The notes under the pieces were generated by a model. It was given only the letters and a program-made list of their open reading frames with translations, made no database searches and was not told the DNA's origin. Positions 23,951 through 36,197 of a stretch of 64,000 nucleotides of DNA are shown in pieces (position 1 is the stretch's first letter; the number at the start of each line of letters is the position of its first letter). Where the stretch lies: the NCBI GenBank assembly GCA_964035545.1, contig OZ037766.1:3628722-3692721 (forward strand), in the 5' to 3' direction. A program made the translations under genes and the position numbers. Source of the DNA: Bugula neritina (lineage: Eukaryota; Bryozoa; Gymnolaemata; Cheilostomatida; Bugulidae).

Positions 23951-25784
23951 TTTGCCTAATTGTATCATGCAAAGAACTTTTATACATAGTAAATGTCTGA
24001 TTGTTTAAAAAGACTGTGAGCAGAAGATTATGGCAAGATCCGATATCAACAGTCTTCCCTCATTAGAAGATATTTTGCTAATGTGGCATGCAGGGGAGAT
24101 AATTTCTAATATTTGTCTATTGTAATCACGCACAGAATTTTCATGCATACGATTAAACCACTGGCTGCTTTAAAAGACAGCCTCAATGTGTCATAAAGGT
24201 ATGGCAATATCTGATATCAACAGTCTTCATTCGTAAGAAGTTTTCTTTATCAATGTGACATGCATGGGTGATAATTCTTATCATTACTGTTCATAATAGA
24301 TGTCTGGTTGTTTTAAAAGACAGCCAGCGTAGGGTATGACAAGATCCGATATCAACAGTCTTCCTTCGTAAAAAGATTTCTTCATCAATGTGACATGCAG
24401 GGGTGATAAATTTTAATCTTTGTCCAATTGTACCATGCAAAGAACTTTTATACATGTAATTTGCTGGTAGTCTTAAAAGACAGCCAGTGTAGGGCATGAC
24501 AAGGTCCGATATCAACAGTCTGCTTTCAATAGAAGATTTTCTAAAAAAAGATCAAGTTCGAAATACTAGATGCCTTGTTTTATAAAAATTAAATGATGAC
24601 TGAGATATCATAAAAACATGACAAGATCAGATATCAACAGTCTTCTCTCAATGCATGTTTGTTCATCAAATTCAAAATAAATGAAAAACGTAGAAATTAA
24701 ATGAGTTTCTTGTGACTTACATTTAAGTTGAAGTAAAATCACTTTCTTGTAGTACAGTAACAGTGCACAATGTGTCTTAGAAGATCTTTCTAGTAGATGT
24801 AAAAGCTTCAAAGTTTTATAATGATAAACCCAAAAGCTTATTCAGTCAATGATTTATTTAATTTTTTTGTAAACAAGATAAACAGTTTTACAACTCAACC
24901 CATTGTGATGACATCACAATCAGTAAAGAATTTCTGTTTGAATTATTATGACATTGTGTGATGCACAATTCTAAGCTTACAAAAATTTATCTCCCAGTAT
25001 TCCCCAATTTCCATTACATTCAAGGAAATACAACTCTATATTTCATGAATTTGTAACATCTCATTAATCAACTACTTTACACATTGATTTGTTAGTCATA
25101 CAAAATGCCTATATAGTTTTATTGCATTCAAGAGTCAAATGTCTACCAATTTCAGTATGCTGAAATTGCTATTTTACGATGCTAAAGTGCATTTTTTCAT
25201 TTTCATATCAAGATTTATTTAGCTACTGTCTAATCCTTATAATATCTTAGCTTCTCATGAAAATATTGTTTGGAAAATAAATGAAATAATAATCTAATAT
25301 TACTTTATCCATTTGTCAAAACAAAGTTTAGTTTTCAAAGATGAAAATGTCAAAATATTTCACTCACGCTGTAGTATGAAAAAGTGATTCTACCAGTTGA
25401 GTTTACTTTCACAGGCTTTACAATATTTGCTTGTGTTATAAGTAATCATAAAAGTTCATAAATATAATAATAACCAAAATTTTAATTTTTTTTCACGAAA
25501 AGGCAGAATATGCAAGTGTGATGCATTATGGTGTTGAAAAAGCCTTTTAAAAAGCAATTCAGTAAAAAAACTTCATTGGAAGGTAACTGCTTGTCATTTG
25601 TCATATTATGTGTTAATTATACTTCTTTTAAAGGCTTCAAAGCTCTAATATCTTTTTGCCGTCTACTGCAAATTCTCACTTGCAACTTTTGAGAATAACC
25701 TGTATTTTTAAAAGATATTAGTAGAAATGTCATAGTTATTATATCTTGCAAAAGTGTTGCAAGACTAACCTCAAAGCTATACCT

Positions 25785-25985
25785 GGAATATAATGTGGTT
25801 TATAGTCTTTAGCAGATAAGCTACATGTACAAGCTAACCTGAGGTGATTGGCTAACTGCCTTAAAAGCATTCGGATTTCCTACCAGTTTGCACGGCTTGG
25901 ATATTGGCTATTGGGAAAGTGAAAGTAAAGACTGCACGAGAAACTCTAACACAGACTGTCGAGTGAGTATAGGACCTTACATTAC
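25785..25985. other. ~200-bp insertion of unknown type in A'
   Basis: Interrupts the sequence that reads CAAAGCTATAACCACAATG without a break in segment A (about 20024-20042). No terminal inverted repeats and no clear poly(A) tail. A 3-bp ATA at both edges may be a target-site duplication. Not identified. Confidence 0.5.
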
Positions 25986-26123
25986 AATAACCACAATGCA
26001 ATAAATACATTATAGACTTTACATCATATTCTGTAGCCAAAGGTTTTAACATAATCAAATGATCTATCACACATATTATTTGTGTTGTCTGCTATTCAAA
26101 CTTTACAATTAAAACTATAATAT

Positions 26124-26508
26124 TGTAGAGATTTTGTTATTATGTATCTATCGAAAGGATAACTCTACACTTTGATTGAAGACAGGTGCATTTTGCATCA
26201 TGCAATTCTACCAGAGTAATGGGACCATCGTAATAGCCAATGGGGGACTAATAGTAATTAGTAGTAGGCGGAGCTGCTTACATGTAGTGGAAGCTTGTCT
26301 AATTGACTAGCCGGCAGAGAGGACTCGATAATGCTAATGTGAAGTCTTGTGTACTGTATCTCTCTCTATTATGTAACGTGTTTATATCAGCTGTATATTT
26401 TATTTGTGTCTAATTTACATTGAATAAACCCTTAGTAATTACAAATCTGGTGAAGTGGCTTTGCATAAATAGACTCAGTGATTGCAAGTAAAGCATAAAT
26501 TCACAACA
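26124..26508. mobile_element. Solo LTR-like element, 385 bp
   Basis: Begins TGTAGAG and ends TCACAACA (TG..CA ends), contains an AATAAA at about 26423, and is flanked by ATAT on both sides (26120-26123 and 26509-26512). The paralogous segment A has the empty site (CTATAATATG at about 20153-20162), which defines the insertion. A solo LTR left by recombination of an LTR retrotransposon is the simplest reading; the family is not identified. Confidence 0.75.
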
Positions 26509-26763
26509 ATATGTTTTCATAACTAATTTTCCTTAGCGCCTTAGTTCCTTGAGTGAATAATGATTATGTCTGCAATGAAGACGGCAAGCCAAGACAATGT
26601 TGTTTAAAATGTGTGTAATAATAACATTGCTGTTTGAATTAAGTATTTTTACCAACAATCATTTACCTGTCTGTCTGTTAATTTCAATCAGCATGCTATG
26701 CTTTGCTGTTGCAGCACTCAGGATAATAACTGGCTAAAGGAAACTACCCTGCTATAGTAGTTG

Positions 26764-28650
26764 TTAAACATCGTAAGCATCCAGGTTATTTTGATAAAAT
26801 CAATTACTGTTAATTAAAAGATCATACTTTTTTAGTAGCATTCACAAAATATATACAAAAAATCTCAACTCAATATACCAGAAAAAATGAATTAAAATAT
26901 ATGTGTTAATAGCACTGATATTGACGTGACCGTGGCACATGAAAAATCTGAAAAAAGAGTTGTCTTCTTTTTTTCTATATTAATATATAGAGCTTGTCGT
27001 GAAAATAAAGATTTTTTTAAAAAAATATTGTGACCCTCTGGTAACTTCCTGAATTTAGAAAATTAGCTCATATATTTCTTTTCATGTGGACAACAGCTCA
27101 CTTTTTTTTTAATTTATTTTGAAGCTCTTTTCGTAAAAAATAATCAAAAGTAAAAAATCCAAAATTTTTACAAATTGGTTCGGGGCTTGACGTGAAAGGC
27201 ATTTGGACGAAGATGTCAAGGTCACCATTAATAAATTTATTTCATCACAATTCACAATACTGCACGGAAAGTTAATGAAGTGAGCTGAAAATTAGGTTGC
27301 TAGCATATTGATATACATTATATTGATTGTTGCAGTATTATTTTTTAAATTTGTTTTGTTATCAGTTATGTTTAACTTCTTCATAGAGCTGCTGTTAGAC
27401 TAAGAGTAAGACATAATATTAGCAACAATGATAATAATAATATTTATATTAAATTAAAATTATTATTAAATTCACGGTGAAGTATCACTATCACTATGAG
27501 TATGAGTATCGTATAAATTAATTATGAGTATGAGTATCACTATGACATTTACTCAATCAATGATTGACTATTACTATGAATATGAATATGGCTTCTAATT
27601 CTTGTAACTTTTGACTATGACGATGCTGATAAGTGATACTCATACTGATAGTGATAATCACTGCCAGCCCAAGTCTCATACTCATAGTGATACTATTAGT
27701 ATTAATAATTAGTATTACTATCAGTACAACTACTAGTATTACTCATAGTTCTGATAATGATGCAGATGATAGTTTTAAAAGTTCTACTTCTACTTTTATA
27801 GTAAGCTAGATTGTATATGTTGAGCTCTACTCATTTTTTACTACTAATTTGCTAATACTAATAGTAATACTAATAATAGTTATAGTTGTTATAATGATAG
27901 TAATACTAATAGTAATAATAACTATTTCAATTTGATAATTTATGTTTTATAACAGCATTATCGCTTATCATTTACATTGGTTCATAATATGCTTATTTTA
28001 ATTTTGCTTTGTGTGTTTTGTCATGTTGTAAATTTAAGTTCGTATGGTTATTTAATGAACTAGAGAACTAGCCAAATGTTATGTAACGGTTGCAGTAATT
28101 TACTATAAACTCAGTGAAATTTAAAACCTAATTGATATTACTATGACATTGATTGTACAGAGGTAGCTAAAATATACATTAAATTACCAATAATTTTAAT
28201 TTGCCAATACACTATGAGTAGAACAATCAAATGCAATGATAGAAAATTAATTAGTCATAGCAGCCCGTTGCTTGAGGAACATTGAGCTACAGGTCTAAAA
28301 TGATGTAGTTTTGTGATCCCTTATATAACAAAATAATTTTTTCAAACTGGTTTAATACTTTTATTATAAACACGCTTATCAAAGTAACATGTTTTTGATG
28401 TATATTCTATTAAAAAAGCAATCACATCAGGTTTTCAATTTGTATGTTGTACAAAGTTTATTATGGTGACAAGTTACTAAATTATATGGTTCAGCTTTGT
28501 AAAGTAAAGCTGATAAAATAAAAACAATTATGTGATTGTTTTACTGCTATATATTAAATTTAAATGAGTTGAATAATATCCTAGTGCAGTGAATTAGATA
28601 TTTTTTTAGCTTTGGTACACCTGTTTGTTATAGGCTAACATTTCACCAAT
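26764..28650. other. AT-rich low-complexity spacer
   Basis: Contains degenerate ATT/ATG/GAGTATCAC-type simple sequence (about 27410-27940) and no reading frame I can support. Confidence 0.5.
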
Positions 28651-28652
28651 AG

Positions 28653-29262
28653 AAGAATGGTGCAAGTAGAAGAAATTTCAGGCGCAGAAAGCTAAGGAGC
28701 AGTCAGAATGCTGCCAGAGTTGTGAAGAGGCACTTGAAAAAGCTGAATTTTAATAATGACATGAAATTCGTAACAGATCACCCTGGTGTATTTGAACTGA
28801 CATGGCCAGCAGAGTTCTCGAAGTCACATACAACAGCTATTTACATCATCATGGTTAGCTTAAATTTAATTCCTATATCAGTCTCTAATATATAGTTTGA
28901 TATCTGCTGTAAATTTGCTTAAGGAGCATACACATAACCAAAACTGAGTTACACTATAGTATTTGTTCTTGAATATATTTACCAAGATAAGTAGATTTGC
29001 TAATTCATTAACAGTAAAATTATAATGATACAACAATTTTTCTTTTAGATGATTCAATCAATAACACAAGACACTACAACATGGTTTTGCAGTTATAGAG
29101 TATTAATTTTCTGGCTCTTTCCAAATCTTCATAGAAGGCAAAGAAAACCACTGTCAGCTTGCCTTTATAACTAAGTGCACGCGTCTTCCACCTACAGATG
29201 ATGATAAACAATTTGCTGGTGTGGAACTTTCTAATTTTGTTCACAATGAAGATAGATTATAG
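28653..29262 (+). pseudogene. Two coding-like segments of an unidentified gene or element
   Basis: Segment 1 (28653-28853) is open for 67 codons after a plausible acceptor (TTTCACCAATAG). It is basic and Arg/Lys-rich at first (NFRRRKLRSSQ) and ends in a Phe/Trp-containing part (FELTWPAEFS). Segment 2 (29135-29262) follows a good pyrimidine-rich acceptor, encodes a 42-residue tail (contains NHCQLAFITKC and FAGVELSNF) and ends with TAG; AATAAA follows at 29324. Segment 1 ends in phase 0 at a weak donor (ATG|GTTAGC) while segment 2 starts in phase 1, so they do not join cleanly. Either an exon is missing or this is a remnant. I do not recognise the family. Confidence 0.4.
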
Positions 29263-29329
29263 GACATTATTCTTTATGTAAAGATTGTCAAGTTTTGTTA
29301 TAATTAAGAACAGTTTTAGTTTCAATAAA

Positions 29330-31780
29330 TCGGTTCAACATTATGGACATCATTGCACAAGCATTTTAATCTTTACTATCTACAAAGGTATCTGATGGAC
29401 TACTTGAAAATACAAAACTATGCTCCAGATACACAATGAACTGACCAGCAAAGTTAAAATGAGTTGGAGATGTAGAACATAATATCTTGTTCAAGGCTTT
29501 TCCCTGCTGTTGGAACCTTCTACTTCAGAACACTGAATTGAACAAATGTATGAAACTTTGCAAACAATAATAATGTGAAATTAGTTGCTAAGTATTACAT
29601 TGCTAATAAATACAGCATTGTGTAATGTTTTATTTAATTTTTTTTGAGCCATTTGATCTATAGGCCTGCATAGTATTTACTATATTATAACTAATAAATT
29701 GCAGACACATTATGTCAGACCAGTTTCCATTTAAATAGAATCGTGTAGGCTATCAAATTTGTAGAAGTAAAAAACCGAATTCTTATTGAGTAAAATACTT
29801 GCCTTTTTTTTCATGATGCCTCTACTGCTAAAAAGAGAAGTTTTTATCAATACAGCTCCATCAATCTGTATCCTGATGAAGCTAGTAGTTTAGGAACATT
29901 TGTGGCGGGGAGTGTAGGCTGAGCTGCAGTATAGGAAGAACCCCAACATATGTAATCTATTCAGCGCATTATATGTATATTTATTCAAAAAAGAATTTAG
30001 AAAATGCTTTATGAAGCATGAACAAAGTAAAAATTAATGCTAGTGAAAGTAATATTATTACACCCATTAGAATTACTAGCAGCTATAGCATTAAAATTAT
30101 GTACTTTCATAAAAATGTGTCTAATTTATGCTACAAAGTTATTACTGCCAAAGGTTACAAAATTTACCAGTCACATTCATGCAGCTGGCGGAGAATAACT
30201 AACTTTCACATGCAATAAATACAATTAGTAGCTCAATCTAAAACTAATGCGCTATTAAATGTTAGGAGTATAAGTTATAGTTATTCTAAGGAATAATTGC
30301 AAAAAAGGAATTTAACTCTTATTATAATGTAATTATCTTCCAAGATATATTACAACATCACTACTTGGATGCATACAATGTCATATTTATATTGGCATCA
30401 ACATAATTTTCAATAATTTCCAATCTATTAACTTGAGCATTATGATTGTGATTATTTTATAAATAAGGCGATGATTAGGCACTGTTGGTATTTTGGTTCA
30501 ATTTATTAATGGCTGTAACAGGCAGAGTTGTAAATATAATGGATATATCAAAATTCCAATGGGTATAGTACTCTAACACAACATTGATACTAATAATTGT
30601 AGCCACTTACTCTTAGAGTTAGTGAATAATGATACAGTCATAACAATCTGAATTTCAATCAGCATTAGAGATAGGCTGACTGCTTTATAATATTATAGTT
30701 ATGTCAAATTGAATTTATTCACTATAACTATAAAATTTATGATTATAATTATAAATTAAAATAATTTAAATATTATATAATATATTGATAATTATTGGAA
30801 TCATAATTATATTTATTGTTATGATCATTATGATTATAATTATTTAATATTATCTTTGTTTGTATTTAAAGTTGTTCCTTAAATTTAAAGTTGTTTAAGT
30901 TTTATAAATTTATTATAATTATATTACTGTATAAGTATTGCTATTAGTATTAGTATAATTAAATTATTATAATTTATATTTTATTATTTATATTATTATT
31001 TATTTTACTTTTTATTTTAAGACCAGCAGTTCAAATTAATACTTGTGTCGTTTGTTTTATATTATAACTTACAAGTATAACTATTAACATAATAATTTTA
31101 CATTTGTTATTAGTATTACTATGAATATAAATATTTATATTAATATAAATATAGCTATTGGTATAACTTATACTTATAGTTATAACTAATATTATAAGTA
31201 TTAGTTTCGAAACTGATTCTGCTCCGTAACATTAACATACTGATACTGTCATATGATTATCATTATGACTGATAATAGTATTAATAAATATAACCATTGA
31301 ATATTATTAATAATAGTTCACCAATAGGCGACAGTCATAGACTTAGAGTTAGAGTGAGAGTCATAGACATAGTGATAGACTAGTGATACTCATAGTCATA
31401 CTGATACTGTGATTCAGTTTCACTGATTCAGTTACAAATTTTAAAACTTGGTTTTACGTAGACAACTACTAACCTATAATTCATCACAAAACGGTTGAAA
31501 ATCATCATTTACTGCATATTTAAGAGTAATTTTCTGGTAGTGTGGTCGACATGATAATTGAAATTAAAATAGGGAAAATAATTATTTTGTGATTTACAGC
31601 AAGTTACAAACTAGCGAAATGGAATAGTCCATTTGAAAACAGTCAAATTAGTTACCTTTCTTGATGTTGCGTAGCTAACGTTAGTTATTAGTAGCCGCCC
31701 GAAGAGTAACATTCATGTGATTTGAACTACGAATAACGAGAATCTGTGACAAACCCGCTTCTTAATAACTTTACGCGATA
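29330..31780. other. AT-rich spacer; no gene seen
   Basis: Simple-sequence-like ATT/TATAAT stretches (30690-31200) and a TGATACTCATAG-type degenerate array (31200-31440). Short frames lack splice or start context. Confidence 0.5.
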
Positions 31781-32031
31781 TAAACTCACGCTACAATAGG
31801 GCTATTTTGCCATCCCCACGTCAGAATAGGACACGGAGGGCACGCTCGCAGGCAAGTCTGGGCAAGTCCAAGACACCTAATATGACCACTTTTACTTACA
31901 TTTTTGTAGTGTTTTCGTATAAGAAATTGGATAAAATGCCGATAAAACAGTTGAAAAGCATGCAAACTTTTGCTCAAATGTAATAAATAACCTGGAAGCT
32001 TACCGCCTTTAAGAGTCAAGGTTAGCAATAA

Positions 32032-32373
32032 GCCTAGGGCCGCACGGTGCGTATTTTCGCATGCGAAAATTGAAATCACAAGTAGCAAAGGTGTTTGTAC
32101 GTACATGAGAAAACATTTGCACTTGTCGCTCAGCATTCTCAACGCAAGTGCGAATCGTCTCTGTCGTCGTCACCTAATTGGCTGGTAGCTATTCAGCGAG
32201 CCCAATTTCTTTATTTTAGTGCTACATTCCAGTAAATTGCGTTTTATTGAAAGCGAGTGCGATTTAAAAATGAAAGCTTTATTTATCACGTATCACTGAC
32301 GCTACAGTGGACACCTTTGCTACTTGTGATTTCAATTTTCGCATGCGAAAATACGCACCGTGTGGCCCTAGGC
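32032..32373. mobile_element. PIF/Harbinger-like MITE, copy 1
   Basis: 342 bp with long terminal inverted repeats beginning GCCTAGGGCC(G/A)CACGGTGCG and containing TTTTCGCATGCGAAAATTGA. The flanks read TAA on both sides, a 3-bp duplication typical of PIF/Harbinger elements. The paralogous segment B at about 20477-20485 is the empty site. No transposase is encoded; the 118-residue minus-strand frame across it is fortuitous. Confidence 0.82.
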
Positions 32374-33078
32374 TAATTAATATCAGTTCTGCGGACACTG
32401 AGCCCAACCTAACAATAATTTCATCAGCAAATGGGCCATCATCCTTAATTAATTCAAGGCATGTATGCAGAAAATCTATCATAAAACCAATATGCCTGAG
32501 CATATTGCTATGAAGTTGTATTTAGCTGATAGCAAAGGTATGTGTGAATTATTTAATTCTACATAAAAGTAATTGGTGTCAAAGATTCTTAAAATGTTAA
32601 ATGGTTATATTATTGGTGCTTATAGAAAATGCAGTTTTCTAGCCAATTCCTCACTCTTTATGTATGTTTTGTCCCTTCGCATGTATATTTGAAATATAGG
32701 TGAACTGTGACAGTATTTTGACATATTAAAGTTTTATTGTGCACAGGAGAAGTTAGCTAGTTGATTATTACAGAGAAAGTAAAATCAGTATTAAAAAACA
32801 TAAGCTGTTTAACTGAACGCTTTTATAGACTTTTTTTTCCAAAAACATGTACAATAACAATGCTATAATACAACAAACAGCATATAATATGGCGATTACT
32901 ATTTTTTTGCAAACTTGTATTACAACAAAGTGCTTTTTATCATTTAAAGGACTGCTATATATAGCAACTTCAAACAATGTTGGTTACAAAATGATAATAC
33001 TTCATTACTAATTTTGACAAACATAAACACTATTTCAAATATTCTACAGACATTTTCACTTTATTAAAAATATACTAT

Positions 33079-34007
33079 TTAATTTGGCCTAACAGTTGCA
33101 TTCTTAAGTTTCATCAGATTCATTACATGAATACGGTAGCCTGGGGTCATGAAAAAATACAGAACAACATTAAGAATGCTAAAAAATGTCACGTAAAAGA
33201 AGGAAATCCATCTGGCCAAATATCCTAAACTATTTGGAATGGTGTCAACGCTATTACAAACCACCGATACGATTGTTGGAATGTAAGATAGGTAAAGAGT
33301 GATGGAGACTATCATAATATACTGGGCAGACCTCTTTACTATCAGATCATCTTGTCCTGGAGTTGCATTTCTAGACTGCATTCTTTTCAACTCTCTCCAA
33401 GCCTTTGATAAGCAGATGGCAGAAGTGACGAAAGCTGTTGTAATGGATCCACCAAAAACAACTCTCATCAGTTATTGGGTTCACTTGAGATAGCTCCAAA
33501 CTCATCAAAGCAATAATCGGCAAAGTCAGTAGCAATGACGATTGTCATGAGAGCGAAAGTAAATATCCAAATAAGGCCCAAGATGAGTTTCATGTTGTTA
33601 ACTATTTTGTTAGTATTCAACTGAAAGGGGAGGCATATAGAAACGTATCGTTCATAGCTACCAATTGCCAGAACAAAATTTCGAGCAACGAATGAAACAA
33701 ATGAGAATATAGTAACCGTTATTTGGAAAGTTCGAGCACTAGCGATCGGTAAGGCTGTAATTTGTTTGTTTAACTCACAGTTTACTGCCAGGGAGAAAGC
33801 AAAGCAGGTCACAATGTCACATATACCGATGTTCACCACGATCCAAAATGATGCATTTCTTCTCGATTGGTCCAACTTTTTCAGAAAAACCAGGTTGAGG
33901 GTATTGAATATTACACTAAAGATGTTAAGAGAAAAAAATATTGTTGGTTTAATGGCGTCTACACAAACATCTGTGATGTCATCACACAGAGCGCTGTTAT
34001 TTTCCAT
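33079..34007 (-). pseudogene. GPCR duplicate with a single-base frameshift
   Basis: Nearly identical to the gene at 21184-22113 across the whole coding region and flanks. One base is deleted near 33471 (AGCTTATT in the intact copy, AGTTATT here). After residue 178 this turns the extracellular loop before TM5 into a short tail followed by a stop, removing TM5-TM7 from the frame; the remaining 129 codons continue in another frame. The other substitutions are few and mostly silent or conservative, so inactivation is recent, or it could be an assembly or sequencing error. It lies just past the last sushi exon of the large gene, on the same strand. Confidence 0.85.
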
Positions 34008-34685
34008 GACACAAACTTTGTAAACTCAACTTGTCTCTAGAACACAAATAGGTTGACTAATTTTACTGGCTAAAATATTTGAAATATTATGTGTAATAGG
34101 TTGTTTAATTACCTACACAAATTATGCTAGAGTATTGATTTTGTGACAGTATATTAACATAATATACATTAAGTTTAAAGTGACATTCTCCAGTAGAAAA
34201 TGGCAAAACTATATGCAGTGCAGCATACAAATTATTATAACCAAAACTGCATTTGCCAAAATGTATGTATATAGTACTATAAAAATTATTTTTAGTAAAC
34301 ACATTATTTTATAAACTAAAGTACATAGAATATGTCACATGGGTCAAGCATCTCAGTAGACTTGATATTAAAATGCTTGCAGATATTGCATAATAATTAA
34401 TGACAAAACACTGTGACTGGATATAGAGCAGGAAAGGAGTTATATAATAACAAGCTACACTAACATATCAACAGTAATTAATAAATATGTTAACTTCATT
34501 ATCTGTCTATAAACAACATACTAAATCACTGGTTTCCAAGCTTCATGCAAATGGATTATTCGTTCTATGTTTGGAAAAAGTTGCATTGAATTATAACCAC
34601 AACCATAAGTTACTGTAAACAGCAACCACAAATTCATTATATAATGCGGTGGAATGGAAATGCAGTAATATAGATATACTAGCAT

Positions 34686-34800
<115 letters not shown>

Positions 34801-35274
34801 AATGTATTGATTAATGCATATTGCTTATGCAAGAAATGTTCTGGCGTCATTCCTGTCTTACTGAAATTTCTTTTCGTGGAATTTACATTTTATGTTGAAT
34901 TCTGAATTTTTTTCTTTCAATTTTGAGAAAAATTTTAAAACGCAAAGCAAAAAATAAAATATTTTCAAGACCATATAACTTTATCTTTTAATTTCATTCT
35001 CATTAAACACAACTTAAGATAAAACAAGAAAAGCACACCCAGTTGTGTTACTTACTTTTTTCAGCCAGAGTATATGACAACTTGCACCTGCTGAATAATT
35101 TCATACATTATTCTTCTTTCTTGTCAATACTCTGTATTGTCATTAACACGATGTTGTTTTCGCTCCTTTGCTGAATTCCAACTCTCACATAAACTCACTC
35201 ACTGGCGACATAACTGAGTAAGTTATGAAGCTGAAATTATGACAGAATATAAAACAGCCTAGACAATTTACCTA

Positions 35275-35695
35275 CCTGCACTACCTACCTGCACTACCTA
35301 CCTGCACTACATATCTGCACTACCTACCTGCACTACCTACCTAAACTACCTACCTGCAGTACATACCTGCACTACCTACCTGAACTACCTACCTGCACTA
35401 CCTACCTGCACTACCTACCTGCACTACCTACCTGCAGTACATACCTGCACTACATACCTGCACTACTCACACTACCTAAACTACCTACCTACACTACTTA
35501 CCTGCACTACATACCTGCACTACTTACCTGCACTACCTACCTGCACTACATACCTGCACTACTTACCTGAACTACTTACCTGCACTACATACCTGAACTA
35601 CCTACCTGCACTACATACCTGCACTACTCACACTACCTGCACTACCTACCTGCATTACTTACCTGCGCTACTTACCTGCACTACCTACCTGCACA
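35275..35695. repeat. 13-bp minisatellite (CCTGCACTACCTA)
   Basis: More than thirty imperfect units with TACC/TTACC/CATACC variants; expanded several-fold relative to 23217-23312 in the duplicate. Confidence 0.93.
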
Positions 35696-36197
35696 CACTT
35701 CACATCTGCTCCATGGCAAGTACTAATCACCGCAAGTTTGAAAATTGTAACAAAAATAAAACAATTCGTGCCTGGTCAGTCTCATTACAAATCTTAGAAG
35801 AGCAGTATTTTGAGTCAGTTACACTCCCTTCTTTTTTTCTCTTATTATACACATCTCACACAACCTCATTTATACCTAGAAAACACCTCTCACAACCCCA
35901 TTTATTACTAGAACAGTTCTCACACAACTATATTCTACTAAAAGACGTCGCTCAGTTATGGCCACATCACATGCACTATTGCATTCTTATACTCAAAGGT
36001 TCAGCACTCTCTTTCATGAGACAGTGAAATACTCAGGTTTTAAGAAAATATTTGATGGTTCAGTAGGTAAGAGAAGATACAGAAGAGCAGAGAAATTTAA
36101 TGGGATATGACGCTATGTGAGATTATGCGGGAACGATAGAAGGATAAATGCAGTTTGTGTATATCCAGTTTTATAAAAGTACATTTTCAACATGAGT

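Larger units (their letters stand above)
23951..26763. repeat. Segment A', right copy of the A duplication
   Basis: Matches 18023-20461 in order, starting in the satellite (cores near 24040, 24214, 24348, 24508, 24630) and ending at about 26763 where A meets B. Relative to A it has lost several satellite units and gained two insertions: about 205 bp at 25785-25985 and the LTR-like element at 26124-26508. No supportable gene. Confidence 0.85.

Noticed and set aside
31786-32142. 118-residue minus-strand frame (also 32279-32513 and 45449-45861)
   Set aside because: They run across the inverted repeats of the Harbinger-like MITE; no transposase motifs and no splice context.
32768-32977. Minus-strand frame with one strong hydrophobic segment flanked by Lys, considered as a membrane-anchor exon for the giant gene
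   Set aside because: No acceptor gives the required phase 1, it lies just past the GPCR stop (probable 3' UTR), and the frame is shortened in the duplicate at 20.94-21.06 kb.
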